Shown here: positions 17,366-26,127 of the stretch, piece by piece | Layout of the letters: each line of letters opens with the position of its first letter | Position numbering within the stretch: the stretch's first letter is position 1 | NCBI GenBank assembly: GCA_003161435.1 | Contig: PMOS01000024.1 | Coordinates: forward strand, 155,601 to 219,600 | Source: Vulcanimicrobiota bacterium | Lineage (GTDB): Bacteria > Vulcanimicrobiota > Vulcanimicrobiia > Vulcanimicrobiales > Vulcanimicrobiaceae | Direction: 5' to 3' | DNA length: 64,000 bases | The notes under the pieces: model-generated | Told to the model about the DNA's origin: nothing | The model's input: the letters and a program-made list of their open reading frames with translations, nothing else | Database searches by the model: none | Position numbers and translations under genes: made by a program

Positions 17366-17905
17366 TCAAATGCACGGACCTTTCGCAGACACCTGAACCA
17401 AATCCATGACCCTCAAGCCGCGGAGGGCTTCCTCGTACGCGGCGATATTCTCCGTGTCCATGAGGCACACGACGATCTCATCGAACGCGTCTTCGTTGCG
17501 TCGCATGGCCTCCACCGCGATCTGGGCGGCCGGGCGCTTCGGGTACCCGTAGGCGCCCGTCGATATCGCGGGAAACGCGATCGTTCGGATATCGCCCCGT
17601 TCGCGCGCGATGCGAAAGACGCTCTTGTAGGCGTGCTCGAGCAGACTCGGCTCCGAGAACCCCGCTCGCCAGATCGGCCCGACGGTATGAATGATCCAGC
17701 GTGCCGGCAGCCGATGGCCTTTCGTCAATATGGCGCTCCCTGTCGGGAGCCGCGAATATTGCATGCACTCTTGAAGGAGCGCGGGGCCGGCTTCCCGGTG
17801 GATGATGCCATCGACACCGCCGCCGCCCCGGAACGCTTCGTTCGCGGCGTTTACGACGGCATCTACCTGCGCAGCGGCAATGCTCGTTCGAACAACGGAA
17901 ATCAT
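17366..17905 (-). CDS. Macro-domain protein (O-acetyl-ADP-ribose deacetylase/YmdB type)
   Basis: This 179-residue single macro domain binds or hydrolyses ADP-ribose derivatives. The signature VDAVVNAANEAFRGGGGVDG is near the N-terminus, then IIHREAG, WIIHTVGP, and IAFPAISTGAYGYP in the phosphate-binding loop. It sits between the E2 gene (six bases away) and the Ldh_2 pair (abutting), inside an operon of NAD-dependent dehydrogenases. A link between NAD-derived ADP-ribosyl metabolites and 2-oxoacid oxidation is an attractive inference. Confidence 0.9.
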   Translation of the reverse strand: MISVVRTSIAAAQVDAVVNAANEAFRGGGGVDGIIHREAGPALLQECMQYSRLPTGSAILTKGHRLPARWIIHTVGPIWRAGFSEPSLLEHAYKSVFRIARERGDIRTIAFPAISTGAYGYPKRPAAQIAVEAMRRNEDAFDEIVVCLMDTENIAAYEEALRGLRVMDLVQVSAKGPCI

Positions 17906-17911
17906 TCGATG

Positions 17912-18814
17912 TCAGCCGTCGGCTCGGTCGGCCGCATGAGCGAGCTGCTCGACGACTGTCGCGAGCAACTGATCGGCGGCGTACTCGTCGTAGTGCGCCC
18001 GGTCGTAGCAGAGCGCTAGCCAACAGCGGCCGTCGACGATCGCGCCGGGCGCGAGAATGACCGGCTCGCCCGGGGCGACGAGGGGGAACGCCAGCAGCGT
18101 GCCCGTGGCGCCAACGTTCGTGACGGTTGCGGCGGCACCGCCGACATCGACGGCGGTGAGCGCATTGCGGCGCGCTCGGTCGGCGAGATCGGCGATCCGC
18201 ACACCGATGTCGTGTATCGAGGCGTCGCGCGAGTCGGGGATGACCGGGACGACGAGGCCGCCGGGAACCTCGACCGCGATCCCGATGCGATCGGCTTCCA
18301 GCGCTTGTGCGAAGGCCTTCACGAAGAATGCCGTCCACGTCACGCCGTGGCGTTCGATCGCGCTCAGGTCGACCTGCCGTGCGCACGAGCCCTGCGCGAT
18401 CGTCGCGCGTGCCTCGGTCATCCGCTCCGCGATCCGCTTGCGCATCGGAGTGAGGCCGCCGTTCGAGCTGCCGGCCGCCGGCGCGATCGGGCGCGAGACA
18501 GCGGTGTGCTCGCCGGGCGCGCTCGTGTGCGGCGACGACGCGATCGGCGGCGCTTCGACCGTTGCGGCGCCGGCGAAGCGCGCGAGGAGTTGGCCGACCT
18601 CGGCGCGCTCGCCCTCGGCGACGAGGATCTCGGCAAGGACACCGTCGTGAGGTGACTCGACGTCGGTGTTCACTTTGTCGGTTTCGACCGCGAACAGCGG
18701 CTCGCCGCGCCTGACGCGATCGCCCGGTCGCTTATACCACGCCGAGACGATACCGTCGACCAACGTATCGGCGAGGCGCGGAAACTCGATGTCCACCTGC
18801 GATCCGGTGCTCAC
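17912..18814 (-). CDS. Lipoyl-bearing E2-like protein of a 2-oxoacid dehydrogenase, catalytic His replaced
   Basis: This 300-residue protein has a lipoyl domain (lipoyl Lys about residue 47 in VETDKVNTDVESP), a proline/alanine linker (about 85-115) and an acyltransferase-like domain from PMRKRIAERM to the C-terminus. It is short for E2 (usually above 400 residues), and I see no peripheral subunit-binding domain. The catalytic motif, normally DHRxxDG, reads DRAHYDE here, so the active His and the DG are lost, while the GIAVEVPGGLVVPVI segment is intact. Start is GTG at 18814. Acyl transfer may depend on the E2-like domain fused to E1-beta next door. Confidence 0.83.
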   Translation of the reverse strand: MSTGSQVDIEFPRLADTLVDGIVSAWYKRPGDRVRRGEPLFAVETDKVNTDVESPHDGVLAEILVAEGERAEVGQLLARFAGAATVEAPPIASSPHTSAPGEHTAVSRPIAPAAGSSNGGLTPMRKRIAERMTEARATIAQGSCARQVDLSAIERHGVTWTAFFVKAFAQALEADRIGIAVEVPGGLVVPVIPDSRDASIHDIGVRIADLADRARRNALTAVDVGGAAATVTNVGATGTLLAFPLVAPGEPVILAPGAIVDGRCWLALCYDRAHYDEYAADQLLATVVEQLAHAADRADG

Positions 18815-18946
18815 GCGGTTTCGTTCGGCCCAGATCGCCTGGTTTCCGGCGTCGGAACGCTCGTTTATTCCGGTCGCCGCAGCGCGATGAAAACGGATTT
18901 CGCCACGAAGATCAGCAGCAACACGCTACGGCGGGAATTTGTGCGG

Positions 18947-18971
18947 TCCCCTTTCGACAAGCTCAGGGGAA
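18947..18971. repeat. Dispersed palindromic repeat upstream of the E2 gene
   Basis: TCCCCTTTCGACAAGCTCAGGGGAA. CCCCT (18948-18952) pairs with AGGGG (18965-18969). It lies in the 222-base gap between the E1-beta fusion and E2 genes, the largest gap of this operon. Confidence 0.75.
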
Positions 18972-19023
18972 CGCCGCGAATCGGCTTCCGCGACGACCGA
19001 TTGTGACTCGGGTTGATCGTTCG

Positions 19024-19045
19024 CCCTTCGACGAGCTCAGGGTGA
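19024..19045. repeat. Dispersed palindromic repeat supplying the stop codon of the E1-beta fusion
   Basis: CCCTTCGACGAGCTCAGGG followed by TGA. Read on the minus strand, the element gives CACCCTGA, whose TGA (19039-19037) ends the E1-beta-E2 gene. Confidence 0.75.
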
Positions 19046-20503
19046 CATTGGGATGGTCGCTCGTCGGTCGAGACTTGGGGTTGCGCGCTTCTGCTCGGCG
19101 GCGGACTTGAACGCGGCGAGGAAGCGACCGGCGTCGGCACCGTCGACCGCGCGGTGGTCGACGGCGCATGCGACGTACGCACGGCCGTTACGGACGGCGC
19201 CGATTCGTACCGCGGCGGTTTGGCCCGGGCGGACGAACGGGATCGCGAGATCGCTGCCGTCCGGACCGTAGTCGACCAGGGTGATCGTACCGCGGCCCGC
19301 GGCCGGTGATGCGGGACCGAGGTCGAGATCGACGACGACATCTTCGTGCTCGACGATCCCGGTCCACGCAAAGGTCGCGTTGCAGCGTGGCACGGCGCGC
19401 GCTGCGCTGACGAGTGCGTCGAGCGCAACCCGCGTATGCTCCGGCGACAGCGCGACTTCGATCAGGCTCGAAGCCTGCGGGATCCCTGGATCGTAGGCGC
19501 GTGCCGCGACCCCGGCGCGGGTTCGTTCGCGCGCAACCAAGTGCACGAGCGCGTCGCGGATCGTTGCGCGGTTCGGCAGAACCGCGTCCTCCAGGTTGTC
19601 GTCGACCGGTATTCCGGGGATGTCGGGCATCGCGACGCGCACCGGCGGAACGTCGAGCACGTCGGCCTCGGCGGCCAGCGCGCACAGCTCCGCGCCAAGC
19701 CCCATCGTGACGGTGTCTTCGTGCACGACGCACAGCCGGCGCGTCTTGGCCAGCGACGCCAGGATCGTTTCGCGATCGAGCGGCAACAGCGTCCGCAGGT
19801 CGACCACCTCGACGTCGATCCCTTCGGCGGCGAGCGTCTCGGCGGCGGCAAGCGATTCGTGCAGCATCATGCCGTACGCGAGCACCGTCGCGTCTCGGCC
19901 TTCACGCGCGATCGACGCTTTGCCGATCGGCACGACGTAGTCGCCTTCGGGAACCGAACCGCGAATCGCGCGGTACGTGCGCTTGTGCTCGAGCACGAGC
20001 ACGGGATCCGGGTCGCGGATCGCCGCGAGCAGCAAACCCTTTGCGTCGGCGGGAGTCGACGGGGCCACCACCTTGAGCCCGGGCGCGTGCGCGTAGAACG
20101 CTTCGACGCTTTGCGAGTGGTATGGTCCGCCGCGAAAACCACCGCCGTACGCGGTCCGCAGCACCATCGGACACGACCAGTCGCCGCCGGTCCGCCAGCG
20201 AATCTTCGCCGCTTCACCGACCAGATGATCCATCGAGGCGTGGATGAAGTCCGCGAACTGGATCTCCGCGACGGGCCGCATCCCGCGCATCGCGAGGCCG
20301 ACCGTCACGCCGGCGATCACCGTCTCGGCCATCGGCATGTCCACGACGCGCTCGGCACCGAAGCGGTCGAAGAGTCCCTCGGTCGCGCGGAAGACGCCGC
20401 CGAGCTTTCCGATATCTTCGCCGAGCAGAATCACGCGCTCGTCGCGCGCCATCTCGTCGCCGAGCGCCTCGCGCACCGCCTCGATCACCGACAATTCACG
20501 CAT
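19037..20503 (-). CDS. 2-oxoacid dehydrogenase E1-beta fused to a compact E2 catalytic-like domain
   Basis: This 488-residue protein joins two parts. Residues 1-327 are a normal E1-beta of the pyruvate/branched-chain type: LLGEDIGKLGGVF, DMPMAETVIAG and EIQFADFIH. Residues about 341-475 resemble a shortened E2 acyltransferase domain: IPQASSLIEV, a strand-helix part, GTITLVDYGPDG, and the complete catalytic motif DHRAVDGADAGRFL at 449-462. It has no lipoyl domain and lacks the GIAVxxPxGLxVPVI segment. Ordinary E1-beta ends near residue 330. ATG at 20503 overlaps the E1-alpha end by eight bases. The separate E2 has the complementary set of motifs. The stop lies in a dispersed repeat, so the C-terminal tail may be recent. 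Confidence 0.85.
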   Translation of the reverse strand: MRELSVIEAVREALGDEMARDERVILLGEDIGKLGGVFRATEGLFDRFGAERVVDMPMAETVIAGVTVGLAMRGMRPVAEIQFADFIHASMDHLVGEAAKIRWRTGGDWSCPMVLRTAYGGGFRGGPYHSQSVEAFYAHAPGLKVVAPSTPADAKGLLLAAIRDPDPVLVLEHKRTYRAIRGSVPEGDYVVPIGKASIAREGRDATVLAYGMMLHESLAAAETLAAEGIDVEVVDLRTLLPLDRETILASLAKTRRLCVVHEDTVTMGLGAELCALAAEADVLDVPPVRVAMPDIPGIPVDDNLEDAVLPNRATIRDALVHLVARERTRAGVAARAYDPGIPQASSLIEVALSPEHTRVALDALVSAARAVPRCNATFAWTGIVEHEDVVVDLDLGPASPAAGRGTITLVDYGPDGSDLAIPFVRPGQTAAVRIGAVRNGRAYVACAVDHRAVDGADAGRFLAAFKSAAEQKRATPSLDRRATIPMSP

Positions 20504-21443
20504 AGGCGTGCTCCAGCACGGACGCCGGATCGCCGAGCGGCTGCGCCTCCGCCCACTCGGCGGCTTCGGCGGCGATCGCTTCGTTCTCGGTGTCGACGCG
20601 CGCGGCGAACGCGCCGTCGACCAGCGCCCGCGCCCGCACCAGCGGATCGCCGGTCGCGCGCAGGGCGTCGACTTCGGCTCGGTCACGATAGCGTGAGTCG
20701 TCGTCGTTCGACGTGTTCGGCATGAACCGCACGCACTGCGCATCGATCAGCGTCGGGCCGCCGCCGCCTCGCGCGCGCCGGACAGCTTCGCTTGCCGCCG
20801 CATACATCGCTTCGACGTCGGTGCCGTCGACGCTGATGCCCGGGATACCGTAGCCGGCGGCGCGGGCGACGAGGGTTTCGGTCGCGTACTGATCGCTGCG
20901 TTTGACGGACTGCGTCCAACCATTGCGGTGGACGACGAAGACGCACGGCAGTTGGTGGATCGCGGCGACGTTCATCGACTCGTGAACCTCGCCTTTCTGC
21001 GCGCCGCCGTCGCCGAACGCAATCACCGACACGCTGCCGTCGCCGAGCAGCTTCGAGCCCCACGCGCAACCGACACCGTGCGAACAATGATTCGGCTGCG
21101 GACCCTGCTGCGAGAGCACGTGCAACCGCCGCGAGCCGAAGTGTGCGTACGGCTGACGTCCGCGCGCGTTGGGATCCGACGGCCGCGAAAAGAAACACAG
21201 CATCACGTCGCGCGGCTCCATCCCCAGCACGAGCAGCGCGGCGAGATCCCGGTAGTGCGGCGAAACCCAGTCGACGCCGGGCTCTAACGCCAGTGCGTAC
21301 CCGACCCCGATCGCCTCGTGGCCGCTGCACGGTACGGCAAAATGCGCGCGACCCGCGCGGGCGAGCCGCCACATCCGTTCGTCCAGCGCCCGCGCGAGCG
21401 AGAGCGCCCGGTACGCCCTCTCCCGCCCGGATGGTGACAGCAC
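20496..21443 (-). CDS. 2-oxoacid dehydrogenase E1-alpha subunit
   Basis: This 315-residue protein carries the thiamine diphosphate motif GDGGAQKGEVHESMNVAA. CSGHEAIGVGYAL near the N-terminus and the phosphorylation-loop-like MPNTSNDDDSRYRD are family features. With E1-beta it decarboxylates a 2-oxoacid (pyruvate or branched-chain) and passes the acyl group to lipoyl-E2. The usual ENN that ends the cofactor motif is HRNGWTQS here. Start is GTG at 21443, 12 bases after the livK stop, so the enzyme is made with the branched-chain amino acid transporter, which favours a branched-chain substrate. Confidence 0.88.
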   Translation of the reverse strand: MLSPSGRERAYRALSLARALDERMWRLARAGRAHFAVPCSGHEAIGVGYALALEPGVDWVSPHYRDLAALLVLGMEPRDVMLCFFSRPSDPNARGRQPYAHFGSRRLHVLSQQGPQPNHCSHGVGCAWGSKLLGDGSVSVIAFGDGGAQKGEVHESMNVAAIHQLPCVFVVHRNGWTQSVKRSDQYATETLVARAAGYGIPGISVDGTDVEAMYAAASEAVRRARGGGGPTLIDAQCVRFMPNTSNDDDSRYRDRAEVDALRATGDPLVRARALVDGAFAARVDTENEAIAAEAAEWAEAQPLGDPASVLEHAYA

Positions 21444-21455
21444 TTCGGCGCGACC

Positions 21456-22625
21456 CTATTTGGCGACGGTGAACTTGCCGTTGTCGACTTTGGTCACGAC
21501 CAGCGAGTCGCCGGAGAGCCCGTTGTGGTCGGTCGGCGAGATGCGGAAGGTTCCGGTGACGCCTGAATAGGTCGTGTGCTCGATCGCGTCGCGCAGCTTG
21601 GCCGCGTCGGAGCTCTTGGCGCGCTCGAGCGCATCCTTGATGATGTAGACGCTGTCGTAGCCGAAGCCGCCGAAGATGCTGACCGCGCCGTCCTTGGGAT
21701 AGGCCTTGAGGAAGTCGCCGATGTAGTGGGTGAGGATCTTCTTCTGCGGATCGCTGTTGGGCAGCAGGTCGGCGACGTTGATCTTGGTGCTCACGATGAA
21801 CGCCCCGTTGAGCGCCGGGCCGGCTTGGGTCAAGAAGATCCCGGTCGCCGAGCCGTCGGAATAGTAGATCGGCGGCGTGAGCCCGAGCTCGCGGTAGCCT
21901 TTGATGATGACGCCGGCCGACGGCAGCGTCGTCCAAGCGACGATCGCCTGCGGCGCGGCGGCCTTGGCGTGGGTGAGCTGCGTCGTCGCATCGCTAGCCG
22001 TTGAGGCGATCGCGTCCGCCGAGGCGACCTCGAAGCTCTTGCCGTCGGGCGCGTCTTTGAAGTGCTGCAGGCCGGTCTTGCCGTAGTCGTCGTCGCGATA
22101 GATGAACGCCAGCTTCGTCTGCTTCTGCTTCTTCATGTAGGCCTGCATCGCAGTAGCGACGTGCGTGTCGGTGATCGGCATCTTGAAGACCCACTTGTGA
22201 TCGGCGACCGGCTCGATCACTTGCGCGCTCGAGGCGAGCGAAATCAACGGGATCGACGCCGCCTGAGTCAGCGGGATCATCGCGAGCGAGGTCTGAGTGA
22301 GCGAGGAGCCGATAATCACGATCGGATGCTTGTCGATCAGCTGACGGACGGCGTTCACCGCGGTCGTGGCCTGCGACTCGTCGTCGATGATCTGGACCTG
22401 CAGGGGATGCCCGCTCACGCCGCCGGCCTTGTTGATCTCGTCGACTGCCATCTGGACGCTATCGGCTTCGGGCCGCCCGAGCGACGAGCCGGGGCCACTC
22501 TCCGAGAGGACCGCGCCGATCAAATACGGTTCGTTCGCCGCGCTTGCCGAACGTGGCGGAGTCGCCGAGACGACCAGGAACGCGGCGAGCGCGAGTGCTC
22601 CGAGACGGACGATCGTCGAATGCAT
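21456..22625 (-). CDS. livK: Branched-chain amino acid ABC transporter, substrate-binding protein
   Basis: This 389-residue Leu/Ile/Val-type periplasmic binding protein has a Sec signal (LGALALAAFLVVSATPPRSASA). It then has YLIGAVLSESGPGSSLG, the cleft motif VIIGSSLTQTSLA and AFIYRDDDYGKTG, all typical of the LivK/HAAT family. ATG at 22625 is the best start; AAGGAGG lies 16 bases upstream, which is long, and TAGATATAT sits directly before the ATG. It is 73 bases downstream of livF and 12 upstream of E1-alpha. Confidence 0.9.
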   Translation of the reverse strand: MHSTIVRLGALALAAFLVVSATPPRSASAANEPYLIGAVLSESGPGSSLGRPEADSVQMAVDEINKAGGVSGHPLQVQIIDDESQATTAVNAVRQLIDKHPIVIIGSSLTQTSLAMIPLTQAASIPLISLASSAQVIEPVADHKWVFKMPITDTHVATAMQAYMKKQKQTKLAFIYRDDDYGKTGLQHFKDAPDGKSFEVASADAIASTASDATTQLTHAKAAAPQAIVAWTTLPSAGVIIKGYRELGLTPPIYYSDGSATGIFLTQAGPALNGAFIVSTKINVADLLPNSDPQKKILTHYIGDFLKAYPKDGAVSIFGGFGYDSVYIIKDALERAKSSDAAKLRDAIEHTTYSGVTGTFRISPTDHNGLSGDSLVVTKVDNGKFTVAK

Positions 22626-22698
22626 ATATCTACCAGGCCTCCTTATGATCATTGCACCGGGTGATTTCTTCGGGGGTCCCGGTTCACCCGCGGAGGCA

Positions 22699-23439
22699 TC
22701 ATGCCCCCGCCAGATAGACACGGCGGGCCGAACGCGCGAGCTCGTCCGAAGTCTCGGTCCCGACGATTCGGCCGCGCTGCATGAGATAGGCGCGTTGACA
22801 GATCCGCGCCGCCAGCCGCAGGTTCTGCTCGACCAGCAGAATCGTCACCCCGCGCTCGGCCAGCCGGGCGAGCGCGCCGAAGTTCTCGGCGCGCACCTTG
22901 GGCGCGAGGCCCAGACTCGGCTCGTCGAGCAGCAACAGCTCGGGCTTAGCCATGAGCGCGCGGCCGATCGCGACCATCTGCTGTTCGCCGCCCGACAGCG
23001 AGCCGGCGATGACATCGCGGTAGCGCACCAGCGGCGGAAACAGGCCGAACACGTCATCCAGGTCCGCTTCGAGCTCGGCTCGCTTCGCGCGACGCGAGTA
23101 CGCGCCCATCATGAGGTTCTCGCGCACGGTCAACGGCGCGAAGATTCCACGGCGCTCGGGAACCAAGGCGACGCCGCGCGTCGCCAAGCGCTCCGGCGAG
23201 TAGCCGGTCACATCGACGCCGCCGATCCGCACGCGACCGGATTTCGGTGGTACGAGTCCGGTGATCGAACCAACCAACGTGGTCTTCCCGGCGCCGTTGG
23301 GCCCGACGATCGCCACCGTTTCGCCGCGGTTCACGGTCAAGCTGACGTCCCACAAGACTTGCACGCGCCCGCGAATGGTCGAGATGTTCTCGACTTCGAG
23401 GACGGGCGTGTCCTGCGCGTTGCGCGCCGGTGAGGTCAT
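22699..23439 (-). CDS. livF: Branched-chain amino acid ABC transporter ATPase LivF
   Basis: This 246-residue ABC ATPase has Walker A GPNGAGKTT, signature LSGGEQQM, Walker B LLLLDEPSLGLAP and the switch His region LLVEQN. VPERRGIFAPLTVRENL before the signature is typical of LivF. It overlaps livG by four bases. Confidence 0.93.
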   Translation of the reverse strand: MTSPARNAQDTPVLEVENISTIRGRVQVLWDVSLTVNRGETVAIVGPNGAGKTTLVGSITGLVPPKSGRVRIGGVDVTGYSPERLATRGVALVPERRGIFAPLTVRENLMMGAYSRRAKRAELEADLDDVFGLFPPLVRYRDVIAGSLSGGEQQMVAIGRALMAKPELLLLDEPSLGLAPKVRAENFGALARLAERGVTILLVEQNLRLAARICQRAYLMQRGRIVGTETSDELARSARRVYLAGA

Positions 23440-24248
23440 TCCAGCTCATCCCCGATGTATGCGTCGATCACAACCGGATCGGCGGCGACCTGCGCCGGCA
23501 ATCCTTCGGCGATCATGCGTCCATGATCGAGCACGACGACGCGATCTGCGACCGACAACAGCTCGCCGACGGCGTGTTCGACGAGCAGCACGGCGACGCC
23601 GTCGGTGCGCGCGGCGCGAATCGATGCGATCACCGCATCGACTTCGTCCGGGTTCAATCCCGAGAGCGGCTCGTCGAGCAGCAGCACCGTCGGCTCGACG
23701 GCGAGCGCGCGCGCGAGTTCGAGTAACCGTTCCTCACCGAACGCGAGCGACTCGGTCGCGCGATCGGCCATCGCAGCGATCCCGGCACCGGCGAGCAGCA
23801 CGTCGGCACGCTCGCGCAGTGCGGCTTGAGCGTGACGGCGGCCGGGCGACCCCAGACCGCATGGCGCGAGCTCGCGCAGCGGTGCCGGCGGATACGTTCC
23901 GCCGAACTCACGCGCGGCGAGCGCGACCTCGACGCTTTCGCGCACGGTGAGGCCCCAGAACATCACCGGCGTTTGGAACGTGCGCGTAACGCCGCACGAA
24001 GCGACGTCCTCGACCGAACGGCCGGTCAAACGCACGCCGCGCAACGAGACGTCACCCGAGGTCGGGCGCTGCACGCCGCTGATCACGTTGAACAGCGTCG
24101 TCTTCCCCGCACCGTTGGGGCCCATGACGCCGAGTACTTCACCGGTGCGCGCGCTGAACGACACGTCGTCGACGGCGAGCACGCCGCCGAATCGCATCGT
24201 GACGCTGCGAACCTCCAACGTGGCCGTTGCGACGGGTATCGCCGTCAT
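23436..24248 (-). CDS. livG: Branched-chain amino acid ABC transporter ATPase LivG
   Basis: This 270-residue ABC ATPase has Walker A GPNGAGKTT, a long LivG-type insertion (TRTFQTPVMFWGLTVRESV), Walker B VLLLDEPLSGLNP and LLVEHAV with the switch His. The ABC signature reads LAFGEERLLELARAL, a divergent form of LSGGQ (S to A and first G to F), as is often seen in LivG. ATG at 24248 overlaps the livH stop by four bases. Confidence 0.92.
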   Translation of the reverse strand: MTAIPVATATLEVRSVTMRFGGVLAVDDVSFSARTGEVLGVMGPNGAGKTTLFNVISGVQRPTSGDVSLRGVRLTGRSVEDVASCGVTRTFQTPVMFWGLTVRESVEVALAAREFGGTYPPAPLRELAPCGLGSPGRRHAQAALRERADVLLAGAGIAAMADRATESLAFGEERLLELARALAVEPTVLLLDEPLSGLNPDEVDAVIASIRAARTDGVAVLLVEHAVGELLSVADRVVVLDHGRMIAEGLPAQVAADPVVIDAYIGDELE

Positions 24249-25117
24249 GCGCGACGTGTCGCTCGCCCGAGGAGCCCTTGCGGGCGCAGCACGAGCACGA
24301 GCACGAGGATCAAGAAACCGACGCCCTGTTCCCAGCCGGTCGACCACAGCCCGCCCGCGACGTGCTCGACGATCCCCAGCACGAAGCCGCCGACGAGCGC
24401 GCCGGGTAAGCTGTCGAGCCCACCCAGCACCGCCGCGACGAACCCGGCCAGACCCAGCGTCAACCCCATGTCGTACGTCGCACTGGTGATCGGAGCGATC
24501 ATGACGCCGCCTAGACCGCCGATCGCGGCGGCGACGACGAAGCTCCAGAACGCGAAGGTGCGCAACGGAATACCGAACGTCGACGCGATCGGCGGGTTCG
24601 CAACCGCGGCGCGCACCGCCGTTCCGGCGTAGGTGTGGCGAAAAAACAGGTACAGCGCGGCGAACACGATGACGTCGGATCCGAGCACCCACATCGCCTG
24701 CGGCGGCAGCGCACCGCCGAACAGCGCGATCGCATTGCCGCTGCTAAATGCGTTGAGGCTCAACGGGTTCGTTCCCCACACGAACAGCGCCAGCCCGCGC
24801 AGCGCGACGTCGAGCCCGAGCGTGATGAAGATCAGGGTCACGCCGGTCGACTTGCGCGCCGGGCGGATCGCCAGCAAATAGCACAGCGCGCCGACGACGG
24901 CGGCGGCGAGCACGGCGATCCCGGCCGCCGCGAGCGTGGGCATCCCCGCGGTGGCGAGCGCCGCGGCCGTCATCGCGCCGATCATGGCGAACTCGCCCTG
25001 CGCGAAGTTGATGAGCCCGGTCACCTGATAGATCAGAACGAAACCTGCCGCGACGAGCGCGAAGATCGCACCGTCGACGACACCGGAGAGCACGTATTGC
25101 CACAGCGAGGCCATCAT
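24245..25117 (-). CDS. livH: Branched-chain amino acid ABC transporter permease LivH
   Basis: This 290-residue membrane protein with about eight helices opens with GVVDGAIFALVAAGFVLIY, then QVTGLINFAQGEFAMIGA, the LivH signature. AVLGGLDSLPGALVGGFVLG near the C-terminus is the cytoplasmic coupling region. ATG at 25117 overlaps the livM stop as ATGA. Confidence 0.93.
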   Translation of the reverse strand: MMASLWQYVLSGVVDGAIFALVAAGFVLIYQVTGLINFAQGEFAMIGAMTAAALATAGMPTLAAAGIAVLAAAVVGALCYLLAIRPARKSTGVTLIFITLGLDVALRGLALFVWGTNPLSLNAFSSGNAIALFGGALPPQAMWVLGSDVIVFAALYLFFRHTYAGTAVRAAVANPPIASTFGIPLRTFAFWSFVVAAAIGGLGGVMIAPITSATYDMGLTLGLAGFVAAVLGGLDSLPGALVGGFVLGIVEHVAGGLWSTGWEQGVGFLILVLVLVLRPQGLLGRATRRA

Positions 25118-26058
25118 GCGCGGCGCGCCTCGCTCAGGCGGCTGGTGATCCCGCGCGGCAACAGGATCAGCATCGCGATCAGGATGACGCCCAGGAAGAA
25201 CGATTGAAAATCGCCGCGCGCGCTGGGCAGCACGACGGGCACGACGTTCTGCAGGATCTGCCCCAGCGCGACGACGACCGTCGCGCCGATCACCGCGCCC
25301 CACAGACTGCGCAGGCCACCGATCACCGACATCAGCACGAAGTTCACCGACAGCAAGAAACTGAACGAGGTCGGATCGATGTACGATGCCTGCGACGCGT
25401 AGATCGCTCCCGCTGCGCCCGCGTATACGGCGCTCAACACGAACGTTTGCCGCTTGAGCCGCTCCGAGTGCACACCCAGCGCCTGCGCGCCGAGCTCGCC
25501 GGCCGAGATCGCGATCAGCGAGCGCCCGAAGCTCGATCGCACGAGGTTGCCGGCGAACCAGATTCCCACCGCCACCAGCGCCCAGGCCAAGATCGCATAG
25601 GCCCGTTGATCGAAGGTGAAGCTGCCGATCGTGAAGCCGGGGATGTCCTTGAGCCCGGACGTCCCGCCGATGAAATCCCACTGGTTGAAGACGACGTTGA
25701 TCACGATCCCAAGCGCCAGCGTGGCGAGTGCGAGCAGGTTCTCGCGCAGGCGCAGCGCGACGAAGCTGAGCGCGTATGCGACGAGCGCGGCGACGATCGC
25801 ACCGAGCACCATTCCGAGCCAGGGCGTGATGTTCGCCTTCACCGCGAAGGTCGCCGACGTGTACGCGCCGACTCCGAAGAACGCCGCCTGACCGAGCGAA
25901 ACCTGGCCGGCGTAGCCCATGAACAGGTTGAGCCCGATGGTAACCAGCGCGTATAGGCCGATAAGGGTGAGCAATCCCGTGTAGTATGACGGGAGAATCC
26001 AGACGATCGCGGCGACGACAACGAGCAGCACGAGTCCGGTCCGGCCGTACACGAACAT
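25114..26058 (-). CDS. livM: Branched-chain amino acid ABC transporter permease LivM
   Basis: This 314-residue permease has about nine helices, GLNLFMGYAGQVSLGQAAFFG as the LivM signature, and SVIGGLRSLWGAVIGA as the coupling loop. It is the first gene of the liv/2-oxoacid dehydrogenase run. GGAAAGG directly precedes ATG at 26058. Confidence 0.92.
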   Translation of the reverse strand: MFVYGRTGLVLLVVVAAIVWILPSYYTGLLTLIGLYALVTIGLNLFMGYAGQVSLGQAAFFGVGAYTSATFAVKANITPWLGMVLGAIVAALVAYALSFVALRLRENLLALATLALGIVINVVFNQWDFIGGTSGLKDIPGFTIGSFTFDQRAYAILAWALVAVGIWFAGNLVRSSFGRSLIAISAGELGAQALGVHSERLKRQTFVLSAVYAGAAGAIYASQASYIDPTSFSFLLSVNFVLMSVIGGLRSLWGAVIGATVVVALGQILQNVVPVVLPSARGDFQSFFLGVILIAMLILLPRGITSRLSEARRA

Positions 26059-26127
26059 CCTTTCCGGGTAAGGGAATGGAGCAGGAATACTGTCTTCGTT
26101 CTCCTCGGAGGGCGCCGCAACTCCTTG

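Noticed and set aside
18865-19428. Minus-strand frame containing the repeats between E2 and the E1-beta fusion
   Set aside because: Low-complexity Ser/Arg/Pro composition and overlap with the well-supported fusion gene; it is a shadow frame.
19037-20743. Extended N-terminus (start at 20743) for the E1-beta fusion
   Set aside because: The extra 80 residues are the shadow of the E1-alpha gene; E1-beta homology starts exactly at ATG 20503.
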